From contig CM051461.1 of NCBI GenBank assembly GCA_028095005.1, positions 168,585,144 through 168,649,143 of the forward strand: a DNA stretch of 64,000 nucleotides, given 5' to 3'. The number at the start of each line of letters is the position of its first letter. The first letter of the stretch is position 1. The notes beneath the pieces are model-generated. The model ran no database searches. It had not been told where the DNA came from and was given only the letters and a program-made list of their open reading frames with translations. Both the position numbers and the translations under genes were made by a program. The DNA comes from Rhynchospora pubera. Taxonomy: Eukaryota > Streptophyta > Magnoliopsida > Poales > Cyperaceae. Shown in pieces: positions 1 through 12,200 of the stretch.

Positions 1-1213
1 AAATTTATTTTTTTCCAAACAAATATAATTAGTGAAACATAAATAAAATTTGAGAACAACTACATATTATCTTTTCATTAATAAAATGCATTGAAATTTA
101 TTTAAAAGCATTAAAAGTAAATTTTTTTCATTTAAAACAAATATTTTTTACCTAAAAAATCGATATTGTTCAAATCAGTTTTTGAAAAACCGATATTGCA
201 AACCAATTATTAAAATTCGGATTAATTTAGTAATATAATCATAATCTAATAATATTTTTATTTTTTTGGTTTAATAAAGTGTGCTATAAATTTTATTTCT
301 GTTTTAATTAGCAACAAAGCTTACATTAACTCCAAATTTTATTCTCATACAAATTAGTTTCATACACTTAAATCTCAATTCCTATCAACATGATCTTATC
401 AACAGATAATTTAATAGGAGGTTTGCAATAATTGCATATGCTATTTGTTTAATGTTAATTCTGAATCAGTTAAACATATACTCTATGATACCAGTTTTCA
501 ATTTAAAATTTTTAATTTATAATTAGATGTTCCCTAAAAAAAATATATAATTAGATGAAAAACATATTGGAGGACTGTGTTTATCAATTTTCGCCTCAGC
601 CTACAATGCATCAGCTCAGGCAACATACATGGCGAATTAATTGACAAACCAGATAAAGTTATTTTAATTTAGCATTTATAATCTTGAGAGAAAGATGCAG
701 TAATCAGATAATTTTAATTTTTGATTTAGCATTCAATATATTTTTTCAAATATTTATGTAGTGATTAAATTGAAGGATTTCATGATGTGAATCGGGTAAT
801 TTTTAGTAACCGATAACATCTAGAATCGTTCTTATTATTGCTAACTTTCATTTATTTCATTTGCATCACAATCACATATATTCCTACAGGAAGGATTGTT
901 GAGCCATACCTATGGTCTCTAATGAAGCTCTATTCCTCTTCGGTTCACCTTGAATCTGAAACAATAACGACAGTTGAATCCGTGCTAGCGAGCTCCCCGT
1001 CAACACCTAGCTCCACCACCCGTATCTTGATCGATTGCTTAATTGATAGAATATTTAAGTAAAAAAAAATAATAATAAAAAGGCTTTAAACTTGTTTGGA
1101 AAAATATTTAAGTTGATTCTTACATTTTAGTTCACGCAAACCTAGTCTTTGCAAATTAAATACTAACTATTCATCCTATACCAGAGATGGTAAAACTATT
1201 CATTATTGTTTAT
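1..1213. other. AT-rich intergenic DNA, no gene recognised
   Basis: No conserved coding sequence, splice chain or RNA gene was recognised. A short open frame lies around 838-1062 but resembles no family I know and has no supporting signal. The stretch is dominated by A/T runs. Confidence 0.6.
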
Positions 1214-2209
1214 GGGTCTGATCGGAATGGAAAAAAACAAAGCAAGAATTAGAAATGGAATTCTATTTTTAAGATTTTTCTGATCGGAATGGACAGATGG
1301 TGAAGAGTTGATTTCAATCTTAACGATTTGGCGAGAAAAAATTGCCTCCGTGAATTCCCGTCCAAAAGGTAGAAATTTGGCGTGATTTCAATCGGATCAA
1401 ATGGTGCGGTAAATAGGCGGACCAATTTGCCCTTTCGTTTGCAATGCTCTTGAGAGAGAGAGAGAGAGAGAGTCGGAAGGAATGGATTCAAGGGGTGCGA
1501 CGGTCTGACGATTCATGACTATGGAAAATGCTTGAATTTAATGGTTAGATTTTTCATAATTCTTTAGAGCAATAGTGTTCTTCCACGCGTCAGAATACTT
1601 ACACCTCGATTGCATCTCCTTCCAGTTTCCATGGTCTCTCCAATATCTTCTGTTTTCATGAGCAGGTTCCACTTGAAATAATAACGATTAGAAGCTGAAA
1701 ACATTCAGCCATAATCTATTTTTAGATTAACGAAAATGTTTTTAAATACCGTGTAGATCAATTAGGACCTCCATAGATTAGATTTAATTAAAATAAGGTT
1801 GAACTAGAAACATAATTAATAGGTTTATACAGGTGCATTTTCCCTATGTACCAGAACATTATATGCACCGCTTTTGTACTATTATTTTAGTTTCGTTCGT
1901 GCAAAATATGAAATAATGGAATTGCAAGGAGCTTATTAGGATTGCAGCTATTAGATGAAATATATTAATTTAATTTACCAGAAAATCATTTTGTGTGGAA
2001 ATGTTTTTAAGAGGGTAAAAAAGTCAAATTTCAAGAGGTGAAATAATTTCTTCTTAGTTTTCGTACGGTTTTGATCACAAAATTTCAATTCTCTTCAATT
2101 CTTTTTATATTGTTTCCGATCACCAAATTTCAAATTGAAATCATTTCTTTTGAACTCTTTTCTATTGAAATGAATTGAAATCTTTTTTTGATCCATTCCG
2201 ATCAGACCC
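1214..2209. mobile_element. Non-autonomous TIR DNA transposon, about 1 kb
   Basis: Perfect 17-bp terminal inverted repeats bound the segment: GGGTCTGATCGGAATGG at 1214-1230 and its reverse complement at 2193-2209. The trinucleotide TAT flanks both ends, consistent with a 3-bp target duplication as in PIF/Harbinger-type elements. The left terminal motif is repeated internally near 1278-1293, suggesting a duplicated left end. A (GA)n run lies near 1451-1473. No transposase frame is visible, so the copy would depend on an enzyme supplied elsewhere. The superfamily assignment is inferred from the TSD length only. Confidence 0.7.
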
Positions 2210-2371
2210 TATGTTTCTCATTCCAAATTCAATTATAGTTAATTTTTTTTTTTTTGAGAATGCAATTATATTATAGTTAATTTAGCCTCTTTAAATTTTG
2301 AAAATTAATTAAGTCAGACCATTGTTTAATTAATTGGGCAATGGCAAAGAAATGACAGTTGGTATCGGACA

Positions 2372-2381
2372 GCCACGTGGC
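2372..2381. promoter_or_regulatory. Palindromic G-box
   Basis: The palindrome GCCACGTGGC contains the CACGTG G-box core bound by plant bZIP and bHLH factors. It lies about 130 bp upstream of a TATA box and 265 bp upstream of the start codon of the PP2C-like gene, so a promoter role is plausible. Binding is inferred from the motif only. Confidence 0.5.
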
Positions 2382-2500
2382 AGACCCTAGCATTACACGG
2401 GTTAATTAGCCAATTCCAAGGACCAATAAATGAACCTCTTAAGTCCGTATTAACTCGACTCCGGTCTCCGGATTCTACAAAGAATAAATCCAAACCATGG

Positions 2501-2507
2501 TATAAAA
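2501..2507 (+). promoter_or_regulatory. TATA box of the PP2C-like gene
   Basis: TATAAAA lies 139 bp upstream of the proposed ATG at 2646, a normal distance for a plant promoter with a 5' UTR of roughly 110 nt. No competing TATA motif is as well placed. Confidence 0.5.
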
Positions 2508-2645
2508 TTGGCGGCCAAAGTTAGAAAACAAAAAAAAACGTTCCGTTAATTTTTTTCCCCCTTTTCTCTCTCCATTATTAGAGACACCTTGTGGTTGCGC
2601 AGCACAGTAGGAAGAACCAAAACATGCACACAAATTAATTAGGCA

Positions 2646-3015
2646 ATGGCTTCCGTGTTGATCCGACGTTTGATGATGGTATTATATTTTCTTTAACAAA
2701 TGCAAGAGCTGACATTCTTTTGGCGAATAACACCAAAATTTCCCCTTTTCTTTTTTTTCAAACGAAGGTTGGAAGGTTGGTTTGGAAGAAGAAGATGCAT
2801 GGAGAGAAGGAGAATGGCAGGAGAGGTGTAAGAATTTCGTATGGGTATTACTGTGTGGAGAACCTGGATGGGTCTGAAGGATGTGTGGTGGCGCAAAAGG
2901 TGGAGACAGATAGCATGCCCATGCGCCTATTTGGTGTTTTCGATAAGCCAATGGAAGGCTTCAGTGCTAACCATCTCCAGTCCCGTCTCCTTCCGGACAA
3001 CAAGAATCTTAATGA

Positions 3016-3063
<48 letters not shown>

Positions 3064-4992
3064 GATAATAATCAATAAATAACCCTTTTGCTATTTTTTT
3101 TTTGTCCCCTTATTGTCAGGGATAAATTTTGATTGGAAATTTAGATAGCCCCAGGTATCTTGGCTACCCTGTAAAGTGTAAACCATTAGAAATTTCTCTC
3201 TTATAATTTTTTTCTTTAATTTTTTTTTTGAAGATAAATTGGAGGTCTAAGTCATCCAACTTATTTTTAAATTAAATGTCTATGAAAGACCCCCCCAACC
3301 GGGTTTCGAACCTGCGATCTTTCACTCAAGGAGTAATTTTTTTCTTTAATTACTTTATATCCATTTAAATTGATTAATTGTAGTAATTCTATTAGCATTA
3401 GTATATCACTAATGAACTGCTAGTCTGCTACCTTTCGGCCTTTACAAATAACAACTATTTTGTTGGCTTTACCTTGATTACAAATTAACCTCTGCTTCTT
3501 GTTTTCTTATGTTTTCGACATTCAACTTCTTTGGGATTACCTGCCATGTCATTTGATCCCTTAAACATCAAGACATCCTAAAGGAGCTCATAAAAGTTAA
3601 AAAAGAAAAGAAAGAAAAAATAAAAATGACAAAGCTGGTACCACCTGAAATTTTTTTGCTCAGCAGTAAATTCTTCTTCCAAAGCATGGGGTGATTGTCA
3701 ATAGGGTGCTAAAATTAAATTCAACACCTGCCTTTTAACTACTGTAGAATTGTATGGTTTGTTAACTGGTGTAAAAACTTTCGTATTGGCAGAGTAAAGT
3801 TAGGAGAAATGCCAAAGAAGCAATAAAGAATGCTTACAAAAAATCAAGCTCAAAGTTGGAAAATGGTCAGAGAGGAGATAAAAATGGAGGGTTTGCCACT
3901 TTGTTATTGTCAAGTAATAGAGATATTGTTGTGGCAAGTTCTGGTGGATATGAACTCCTATTATGCAAGGGCAGCACAGCAACTCCGATTGGTACACTCA
4001 AGTCTTCAGGTAATATCCATTCCTAAAATTGAGATCGATAGGTTTCCAGCCAAAGTGTCATTTAACTGTGGCCAGTTTATCAAAAAATTACATTTTTATT
4101 GATGGTTCATTCAGAAACAGTATTAGAAATCCTGAATAAATTCAGCAATCACAAGCAAAATCGGTTTAGTTGGTAATATATAATTGCTGAGAAGATTGAT
4201 CTCTAATGTGTAGCTGAAGAAAAAACCACTTCCAAAAAACAGTAGAGATGTAAATGCAAAAACCAACAGCGACACTGATTTTCATTGCATTATTTAGTTT
4301 TGCTGTTTTCAACTCACAAGAAAGGGTAGAGCTTTAAAATTACTCAAAATAAAAACTGAAACATGACATGTTGCATTGAGAAGATTTAATAATGATGCCA
4401 TGCATTGCACATAAGGAAGCAGACAAGGCACCCGAGGAGAAGCTGATCATAAAAACTAGAAAGATGGAGCCCAATACCAGCTTTATCATATTGGCTAGTA
4501 ATGGCGTATGGGAGGTAACTAGTTTAGTCTACAGTTGATGTCTATCTCACAATGCAAAAGGAAATTTTAAAGCACAATTGAAGAAAGTAAGGAAAATAGA
4601 TCCCAAACAGCTTCATATATACCAGAAAAGTAATGAGACGAGTAGCTTCTTGTTCTAAATTCTGAGACAAAATTAATTGCTAATTTAAGTATTCTACTGT
4701 CTTCATAATATTTTCCTTGAAAGTTGAAGCACAATTGAAAAAAGTAAGGAAAATAACTCCCCAAACTGCTTTACAAAATTAATGAGACATTGTTTTGTAT
4801 GTATTCTACTGTCTTCACAATAATGTTTTCCTTGGATTTCGTGTGCAGGTGTTAGGATACCAAGAAGCAATGCATTTACTGGACCATATAGAGGATGCTC
4901 AGAAGGCAGCAGAGTGTTTAGCTGAGGAGGCTATCAATAGATTGAGCAAATCCAGCATCTCTTGCCTCGTTATTCGTTTTCGACGAGATTAA
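2646..4992 (+). CDS. PP2C-like protein, probable pseudophosphatase (5 exons)
   Basis: Proposed exons are 2646-2678, 2768-3016, 3793-4009, 4420-4514 and 4849-4992. All introns are GT-AG, the phases agree, and they give about 245 residues. The fold of a PP2C family protein is recognisable: RLFGVFDKPMEGF near residue 65 stands where active enzymes have the VFDGHGG motif, and NTSFIILASNGVWE near residue 190 matches the FLILASDGLWDV block. The third exon carries a degenerate version of the VANVGDSRAVL strand (IVVASSGGYELLL). The last exon encodes the C-terminal helix and ends RFRRD. The DGHGG aspartate and glycines and the aspartate of the ASDG block are replaced, and these normally bind the catalytic Mn/Mg ions, so catalysis is unlikely. 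The length matches the short Arabidopsis PP2C-like proteins 44/45. The first exon (11 codons) is the least certain part. Confidence 0.75.
3018..3062. repeat. (TAA)n microsatellite at a splice donor
   Basis: About fifteen TAA units begin one base inside intron 2 of the PP2C-like gene, so that the GT donor dinucleotide at 3017-3018 runs straight into the repeat array. Confidence 0.95.
3222..3333 (-). mobile_element. 5'-truncated SINE with 18-bp target duplication
   Basis: On the minus strand the segment contains a Pol III B-box-like motif (GGTTCGAAACC, near 3301-3312) and ends in an A-rich tail (the T run after 3221 on the plus strand). It is bracketed by the exact 18-bp repeat at 3204-3221 and 3334-3351. 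No A box is recognisable, so the 5' part is missing or diverged. It sits in intron 2 of the PP2C-like gene in antisense orientation. Identification as a tRNA-type SINE rests on the B box, the tail and the long TSD. Confidence 0.7.
4571..4845. repeat. Diverged tandem duplication in intron 4 of the PP2C-like gene
   Basis: Two related segments follow each other (about 4571-4725 and 4729-4845). Both contain AGCACAATTGAA followed by AGTAAGGAAAATA, a run related to AATGAGAC, and ATTCTACTGTCTTCA followed by TTTTCCTTG. The second copy ends at the splice acceptor before the last exon, so the duplication includes most of the natural intron end. Confidence 0.7.
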
Positions 4993-5423
4993 AAAGCATT
5001 CATAGACATTATATGATTTATCTCCCTCCGATCAAGTTAAATAACTTCTTTCGGCAGGCGGGTAAGCTGAAGATAGGACAGACTTGGTTTTTACAGAGCA
5101 CTTAAAACTTGCTCATGGGTTCCTATTTAAAATTATTGTATAGGTGCACTACAAGAACAACAACAAACAACACCAAAGCCTTTAGACCGAACATTGTATA
5201 GGTGCACTGCATTAGAATTTTTTTTTTCTTTTTTCATTTTGTTGTTGATCTGGATTATTGGGAACTGAATTGAGTGGTATATAGCTACCTTGTTGTTCCT
5301 GTTTCCTTGATGATGCCTAATTAACATTGATCTGTTCATTTTGGTTGAATCAGCTAATTTCTCGTTCTATTCTTCAAAGAAGAATATTTATAAAATTTTG
5401 ACCTTTAACATAGGATGAAACTT
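4993..5423. other. 3' flank of the PP2C-like gene
   Basis: The stretch probably contains the 3' UTR and terminator of the preceding gene. A 15-base motif GTATAGGTGCACTRC occurs twice near 5140 and 5197. No coding sequence was recognised. Confidence 0.5.
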
Positions 5424-6773
5424 TGTAACACCCAACAAATTTTATACCTAGCTGGTAACATATCAAATCCTTTGGCTCCGTTTGGATGCGTTGAGAATAA
5501 GGTAGGAAGAAGGAAGAAGAGAAGAAATTTATTGAGAAGGGATAAATTTATTGGGAAGTGTGTAACTTTTGTGAAGAGTTTGGATGGTTAGAAATTAATT
5601 TATTGGTAAAAAGTGGTTATTCCTTATTCCTTATTCCGGGAAGAAGCCATCCAAACGGAGCCTTAGGTTATAAAAATAATCGTTTTGATTTTGTTCTTAA
5701 TTAAACTAGTTTTATGAAATTAAAATTTCATAGTTTAATTTGGAAATGTACGTATTTGACTAGTTTGTATAAGCATATTGTTCTATATAATATGTCTAAC
5801 TCAATTTATTTTGTTGACCGAAATATTATATTTGAATTTGTAATTGACTTTCCTTAGTGTCCGTATCCAACTTTGCACATATGCTCATTTAATCATCTTT
5901 ATAAATTTATCATTTCTCCAAATTTCTTGTCCATAACCGTGTCTTATGCCTTTCAGTTATTATTATTTAAACTTTCCATCATTAAACCCTCAGCGGGGTT
6001 CGGTTAATACAATAATTATTTTTGCTTGGATCAGCCCACGCACCCGTTGGTCTATTAATAAAATTCATTAACCGTCCTTATTCGTCATCCGAGAAATGAA
6101 ATTAAACACATCCCTTTCCAAACAAATATGCTAATTTTTCTTATCATTTGTTGTGCCGAACCCCAAATTGAAGATCCAAAGTTTATTAAAAAAAAATTCG
6201 ATTGATATCAGTTTGGCCATCCGATTGGAATTCAAGTTCTACGTCCTGGTCGTTTTGAACTATCTTTGCAATTATTTTCATAATCATTCGTCAGGTAACC
6301 AGACTTCTCTATAATTTAATTTTCGTTTTGATTGATTGAAAAGCCATTTGTTTATTTGATTGAATTGATATATGATAATTGTGACTGATGTATTTTGCGA
6401 GTCAACGGATCTCTGATGTGACTTGATTTTAAATGAAACAATGAAATGGAATGTGAAGCGGAATTGCCTAGAGAGGGATTCGTGCTAATATGAAAGTGAT
6501 ACGAGAATCTGATTTGAGAAAACCTAGACCCATTGATCTCTGTAAAATACTTTTAACTTTACTATTATTGATGTGTGGATTAATCCGATCGTTTGATATT
6601 TGTTATATAAATTAGTTATAGAGAAGCTGCGTTGATAAATAACTAGTTATTCGGTTTTGTACCTGACTTCGTTTTGCTTTTATTTCTGTTGTAACGTAGG
6701 TTGATGGACCGTCGGATGGATGATCAGATACTGTGTCACCTCATGGCTCGTATCTCGGATACGGGGTGTGACA
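5424..6773. mobile_element. Solo LTR with 5-bp target duplication
   Basis: The segment starts TGTAACACCC and ends GGGGTGTGACA, a classical TG...CA LTR with short inverted termini. It is flanked on both sides by the exact pentamer AACTT (5419-5423 and 6774-6778). No internal domain, primer binding site or second LTR is present, so the copy is a solo LTR left by recombination between two LTRs. The termini resemble those of plant Ty3/gypsy elements, but lineage cannot be decided without coding sequence. A MITE at 5474-5662 is nested in it. Confidence 0.8.
5474..5662. mobile_element. Tourist-like MITE nested in the solo LTR
   Basis: Terminal inverted repeats GGCTCCGTTTGGATG (5474-5488) and its complement (5648-5662) bound a 189-bp element. 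The interior contains a core, GGGAAGTGTGTAACTTTTGTG, that is nearly identical to the core of the MITEs at 25485 and 27488. Flanks are TTT and TTA, compatible with a mutated TWA target duplication. Confidence 0.8.
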
Positions 6774-8338
6774 AACTTCTATAAAAAAAAAATCATGGCA
6801 ACAAGTTTTCATTTATTCAGACAAAAGGTCCATAAAGAAAGAAAAATTTAGCACCTAACAACTTGTTCCTTTGTCAACAAGTTGAAAGCAAATAATAGAT
6901 ATTGCAGAGGTGAGCAGACCTCAGAAAAAGGTTCCTGAAAGAAAGAAAAAATCATGGCAACAAGTTTCTCATTTAATCAGACAAAAGAACAAGCTGAAAG
7001 CAAATAATAGATATTGCAGAGGTGAGCAGACCTCAGAAAAAGGTCCTGAAAGAAAGAAAAATTTACTACCTAACAGCAACACTACAAAATTCTGAAGATT
7101 CAAAACGAGGGAAGTAGGGAACAGATCGTGAAAAGAGCGAAACAAGGGCCATTTGATGGTTTTTAAATTATATGCAGTTAATTGTGAAGTAATTTACGGT
7201 ATTAATTGGTTATCTTATATGATATGAATTGTTTAATCTTTAAAGATCACGGCAGATAAAGGGGTAGGCAGCTTTAAACTTTTGTGTTGAAACATGTGAA
7301 AAGAAATTTAATTATACTTATTGATGCGAAGTCTTATTTGATGCGTTAAATAGAAGTTTCCTGAAAAATTTAAAAAAAGATATATATATTTTTTTCTTGA
7401 TTTACTATATATAACGTAAAAAAACTAACGAGAAGTAAAGAAAAAAAAAAGAAAGAAAACAAAGTGTCTTCCAACAAAATATGACTATCGAGTAAAGGGA
7501 AGATGAGGGACAAAGGGGTGTTCCCAGTCAGGTTAAGAACATTAAACAAATAGCAAATATTAACACCCTAAAATTTGCACTAGTTAATTAACACAGTAAA
7601 CATTTTATAGTGGAGTCTAGTTTAACCTAGGAGAATATAATGGACTAAATAACAAACAGAAAAGATTATAATTTATACAGTAAACTTGTTTTGTAGAGTG
7701 GAATCTAGTTTCCCATAGGGACAACATAATGAACTAGATATAAAAATATCAAATAGCAAATTAACGTTTCCTTGCTTTCCATAAACGATCAGGAAGAGGA
7801 AAAAAAATGAAGAAAAGCACTTCTGTAAGGCACTTTTGTGAGGCGACTGTCTACCCAAAAACACTACACAAGAAAGATATACCTAACAATCAAAGGTGCA
7901 ACTCCAAAATAAATACTGATTAAAAAATAAAAATATTGTGTTTTGACTAAATTTGACTGTACCCACCCAGTTATGCACTTGGTACCCTGCAGATTATGAT
8001 AATTTTGTCCCTGCACCAGTATGGTGCTTTTGATCCAAAGCATCTCCTGATGTGGGAAATGTATAGAAAGAGTATGTATACAACTATACATCACCATTAA
8101 CATCCATATACCACATCCTTATCATCACTGAAAAGAGTTTCTTCAAGATACTGCACTCATGTAAACTAGCTGCTTCATGGAAAGCTCTGAAAGGAAAATC
8201 CAAATATTAGACTAGACTTATTAAACTAGACTGCTAGAAGATATTGATGTTTGGTGCTCAAAAGAGAAAAAATTATCAGTTAGCTACGAGATTCAAAAGT
8301 CTTCAGAAACGGGAGTTTCAAGTTCCAACTCTGCAGCC
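6774..8338. repeat. Intergenic stretch with two local tandem duplications
   Basis: A unit of about 112 bp containing AATAATAGATATTGCAGAGG and GAGCAGACCTCAGAAAAAGG is present at 6883-6994 and again partly from 6995; related sequence (ATCATGGCAACAAGTTT) also lies at 6792. A second, more diverged duplication has related halves at about 7593-7652 and 7678-7740 (CAGTAAAC ... TAGTTT ... ATAATG.ACTAGATA). Open frames here resemble nothing known. No gene is called. Confidence 0.6.
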
Positions 8339-8590
8339 ACTTATCCAATTTCACCAAGTGTGTTTGGATGACTAAGGAATAGGATATAAGAATAAAGATT
8401 TTCGGTTTGTGTGCTTATCCAAATTCCTTATTCTTATACCATAGTTTTGTTAGTATAGGAATAAGGACCCTTATTCCTTATTCTTGTGTTGTTTGGGTTG
8501 CACAAGAATAAGAATAAGCACGCAAACCGAAAACTTATTCTTATACCTTATTCCTTAGTCATCCAAACACACCTGGTGAATTGGATAAGT
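8339..8590. mobile_element. Fold-back MITE
   Basis: The 252-bp segment is almost a full palindrome. The outer arms (TTATCCAATTTCACCA / TGGTGAATTGGATAA), the TIR-like GTGTGTTTGGATGACTAAGG and the inner arms rich in TTATTCTTAT pair with their complements on the other side. It lies in the 3' flank of the PP2A B'' gene. A transcript through it would fold into a long hairpin. Superfamily is not clear because no clean target duplication was found. Confidence 0.7.
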
Positions 8591-8680
8591 AAACAGCCAT
8601 CGTGACCAGTGTACTGGAGTTAGTGCAAATTCATAAATGTAAATTAGATGGGCAAAAAGCATAAGACAGACCTCGCAAGA

Positions 8681-9163
8681 CTAGAAAGGGGATTCAAGTG
8701 ACTCATCCCAAACATCGGCACTTCCATTGGAGGCATCTTCAGCGTCTTCTTCCATTGAAAGACGAATATACTCTCTTCTGGCAAAACGGTCCCACTCTGT
8801 CAGTGTTGGTTCCTCTCTCTCCTGCTCTCAAATCAGGATTAACCACACAACATTAAACAATGGTTTCAAGCCAGACAAGTCAAATACCAAAGAGCTATGC
8901 ATAAGTTAGGAAATCAACAAATACTAAATATGAGACATATTTAAGCACAAACCTGCCGAATAAGGAAAGGATCACGGCTTTCAAAGGCCATAAATTTATT
9001 GAGATTAAATAGTATGTTGAAAACATGCCCAGAAAGCTTGCATCGCTTGAAGTCCTTTAATATGAGATGACTCTCATCCTGTCAAAAATTTAATAATTTC
9101 TTTAATTGTTACATGTTAATAGCTGTGTGCATGAGATAATGCTAAAGATAGATAGGTAGATAG

Positions 9164-9214
<51 letters not shown>

Positions 9215-12200
9215 CTCAGGGTGAATCATGTCAATCAACTGGCATAAAATGTCCTCGAAAAGTACAGGCTCCTGAGTCATGCACTCCATCCGATGCAACT
9301 GCTCTTCATAGAAGAATTGCAATTCATTTGGTGTCAGAATCCCATTTCCATCTAAATCTAGACACTTGAACCTGCAAAATCATCAAAGTCTTACTGTTGT
9401 ATTTACATATAATATATAATTCTTTTTCATAATGCATCCAGCTAATTATGAAGGTTTATATAAAAAACTCTCTAGAGAACACCGAGACATACTGGGTAGT
9501 TCAATGGCATGGCCAATTTGAGCACTAGTTGGGATTTATTCCTCTTTCTATTGATGCAGGGTCATGTTACAGACTCCTTAAGCCCCAGTTAATTTCATTC
9601 TAAAAAATTGAATAAATACGGAACAGAAAATACCAAATATGTTAGGATTTGCACTGACTAGTCAGGCCAGGGCCATCTTAGTACTGAGCCTACCACAAAG
9701 ATCTTATAGTAAAATATATATATACTCAACAGTATTTTAAAAAGACAATTGTGAGAGCAAGAGATTACCAATACTCAAGACTGGGCTCCGATGGTTTGTC
9801 TTCCTCAGCTAATATAAAGTACACAAAATCCTCATAACTCATCTTTCCTTCAACCTTGCTTAAAAATTTCCTCGGAACCTATTAGGAGTGAATAAAACAG
9901 TAGTTATAAATGAACCAAAAATAATATTGCAGGAAAAAGGAAAAAACATTCTGGTAAATAAGGTTTTAATTACAAATGAAAACTTGTCTCAATAAGGAAA
10001 GAATAAATCGCAACAAACCTGGGAAAAGATCCGGTCAACAATCCTATATGTAAGTGAATGATTCCCATATTTGATAAGATTTTCTTTGCTGATGAGAAAA
10101 TCATGATCTGTATCTAGCTCCCAGAACCGGCAGTATATAACATAGAAGTGCTCATATGAGAAGTATCTGCAAGACATCAGATGGCATTCCCATTAGGTAT
10201 AATCTTTGCTAAAATCACACCAATGTTAAGGTATAAACAATAAGCTGAGAAGAAAGGCATAGTCACCTTAGGACTTTGTTAATATCCTCTTCATCATCAG
10301 CCTGTTGCATAGCATCAATTAAATTACCACGCTTGAGCTCCCTCAGTGTGAGACGCCCATTCCCAGCTCTATTCATGTAATAAAATATTCTGTATATCAC
10401 CGTCTCCGCTGATCAAATTTAAATGCATTAGAATTCAGAACCACAAAATGGAAAAGTCTAGTTGGATTTACTGTGATTCTAACACTTAAAGCTACCAAAC
10501 TAATATTCTACTGCTTTGCTCATCTATTAAATTAAATTTCCAAAGTTCAAACAATCTAGATATTCTAGGCAAAAGTCAGTCTTGCCAGAACCCAGTAGTT
10601 TCAACTTCTTGTCTTATTGGATATCTAACTTTCACCATTACAACACCAACATCAAGATTTTACGAATCAGGTTGGGCACACAATGTGCTGTATTTACTCA
10701 AGCTTGTCAGTTTCCTTTGTGGAGGCATTCCCAGTTTTGCTTACTCAGAATGAAGTACAAGTAATTATATACCCCTTTCAGGTTTTATACCACATTTTCA
10801 TCGGGTATATATGTTGCAGGTTAATTAACTCAGAAGACAACATCAAGTATTCAGATGGTAAAGCATTCCAGTCATACACGTTGAGGCCCAAGACCAGAAC
10901 CCATTCGATTACAACTTTTCTGTTAATTTGTGACTTTCATGAATTGCAGCCAAGATATTATGGTAGAGGATAAACATCAATCCCATATAATTTCAGACAT
11001 TTTGACTGAATTGACCAGAATTAGACCCATTGCAAATAGGAAGTAGTGTAATCTGTCATTCCTACCAGAACATAGGAAACCCTGAATTCCAGTCATAATG
11101 AAACAGTTAAATTAACCAGATTTTTTATTTGGAAGTGGACAAACCAGTTTCTCCCTACTTTCTAATAATTCATTTCCGAACTTCCACCACAAGAAAAGAA
11201 AGTTGCTTAATATTTCCATTTTATTGCTATTTTTCTATGTATATCATATGCTTATATAACACGAGCTTACAATATCTTTCTTGAAATTCAGGAGTGTTCT
11301 GAAGAAATTCCAAACCCGGATGAGTAAGCAATAGTTCTTTAAGGATTGGCTTGAAATCCTCCTGTGTTAGTGAATAAGACAGAAAAGAGAAAGCTTATAA
11401 ATATCAGGATCAAGATCTGATAATGGTCCAGGAACACTTATACTTTGTTCAACACAAATGTTATATTTTAAGATTTTTTCAACCTGGATGCTAAATCTAA
11501 TTATTTTGCAAGTTTTTTGTTCAATGCTGTCCTAGACCAGTTGAAGCTTAGAATAATTGAAGAACACAAAAGTGAACAATTAAATAAAAAGACTTGAACA
11601 ACAGAGCTCAGTTGTGTAAAATTGATCAAGAAAAAAGATATGACATGTTCGAATACTTAAAGGTTCAATGAGCACTGAATAAAATTGCAAAAAGTTGAAG
11701 TATTTAAGGAAAAGCTAATAATATAAATAATCCTTTGATTGATGACAATTATTTAGATTAATGCTACAAACCTGAACAAGGTAATTTTGATGTGGCTGTT
11801 TCAAAATTGTATATATTTGAGTGGCGATGTCCATAGTTATCATGTTTTTATTGATCCAGTAATCAACAAAGGCGCTCCTGAAAAGCAAATTTAAATCCAT
11901 ACAATAATTTTAAACTCAATACAGATAAAATAAAGAGAAATAAAATAAGTCACTAAGCTAAACAGATGGTGGATAAACCTTGTTACTGAACCACGAGATT
12001 CCACATCGATCTTTTTGAAAAGAACTGTGGAAAAGAAGGAAGGAAGCTTGCATATCTCCTTAGTTACAGTCTTGAAATCTGATAAAAAAAGACCAAATAT
12101 AGCTTGCGCTCAGTAATCATCATACAGAATAAACAGCCTTGTTAATTGGCCATTTGATGCCAATACCAGACTCTATTGCAAAAGTTATTTATGGAAGCAA

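Noticed and set aside
838..1062. 74-codon open frame as a small gene
   Set aside because: No family resemblance or splice context, and no promoter or conserved motif. Chance frames of this size are common.
10582..10973. Open frames inside intron 6 of the PP2A B'' gene as nested genes
   Set aside because: They overlap on the plus strand without conserved sequence or splice signals and are explained as intronic chance frames.
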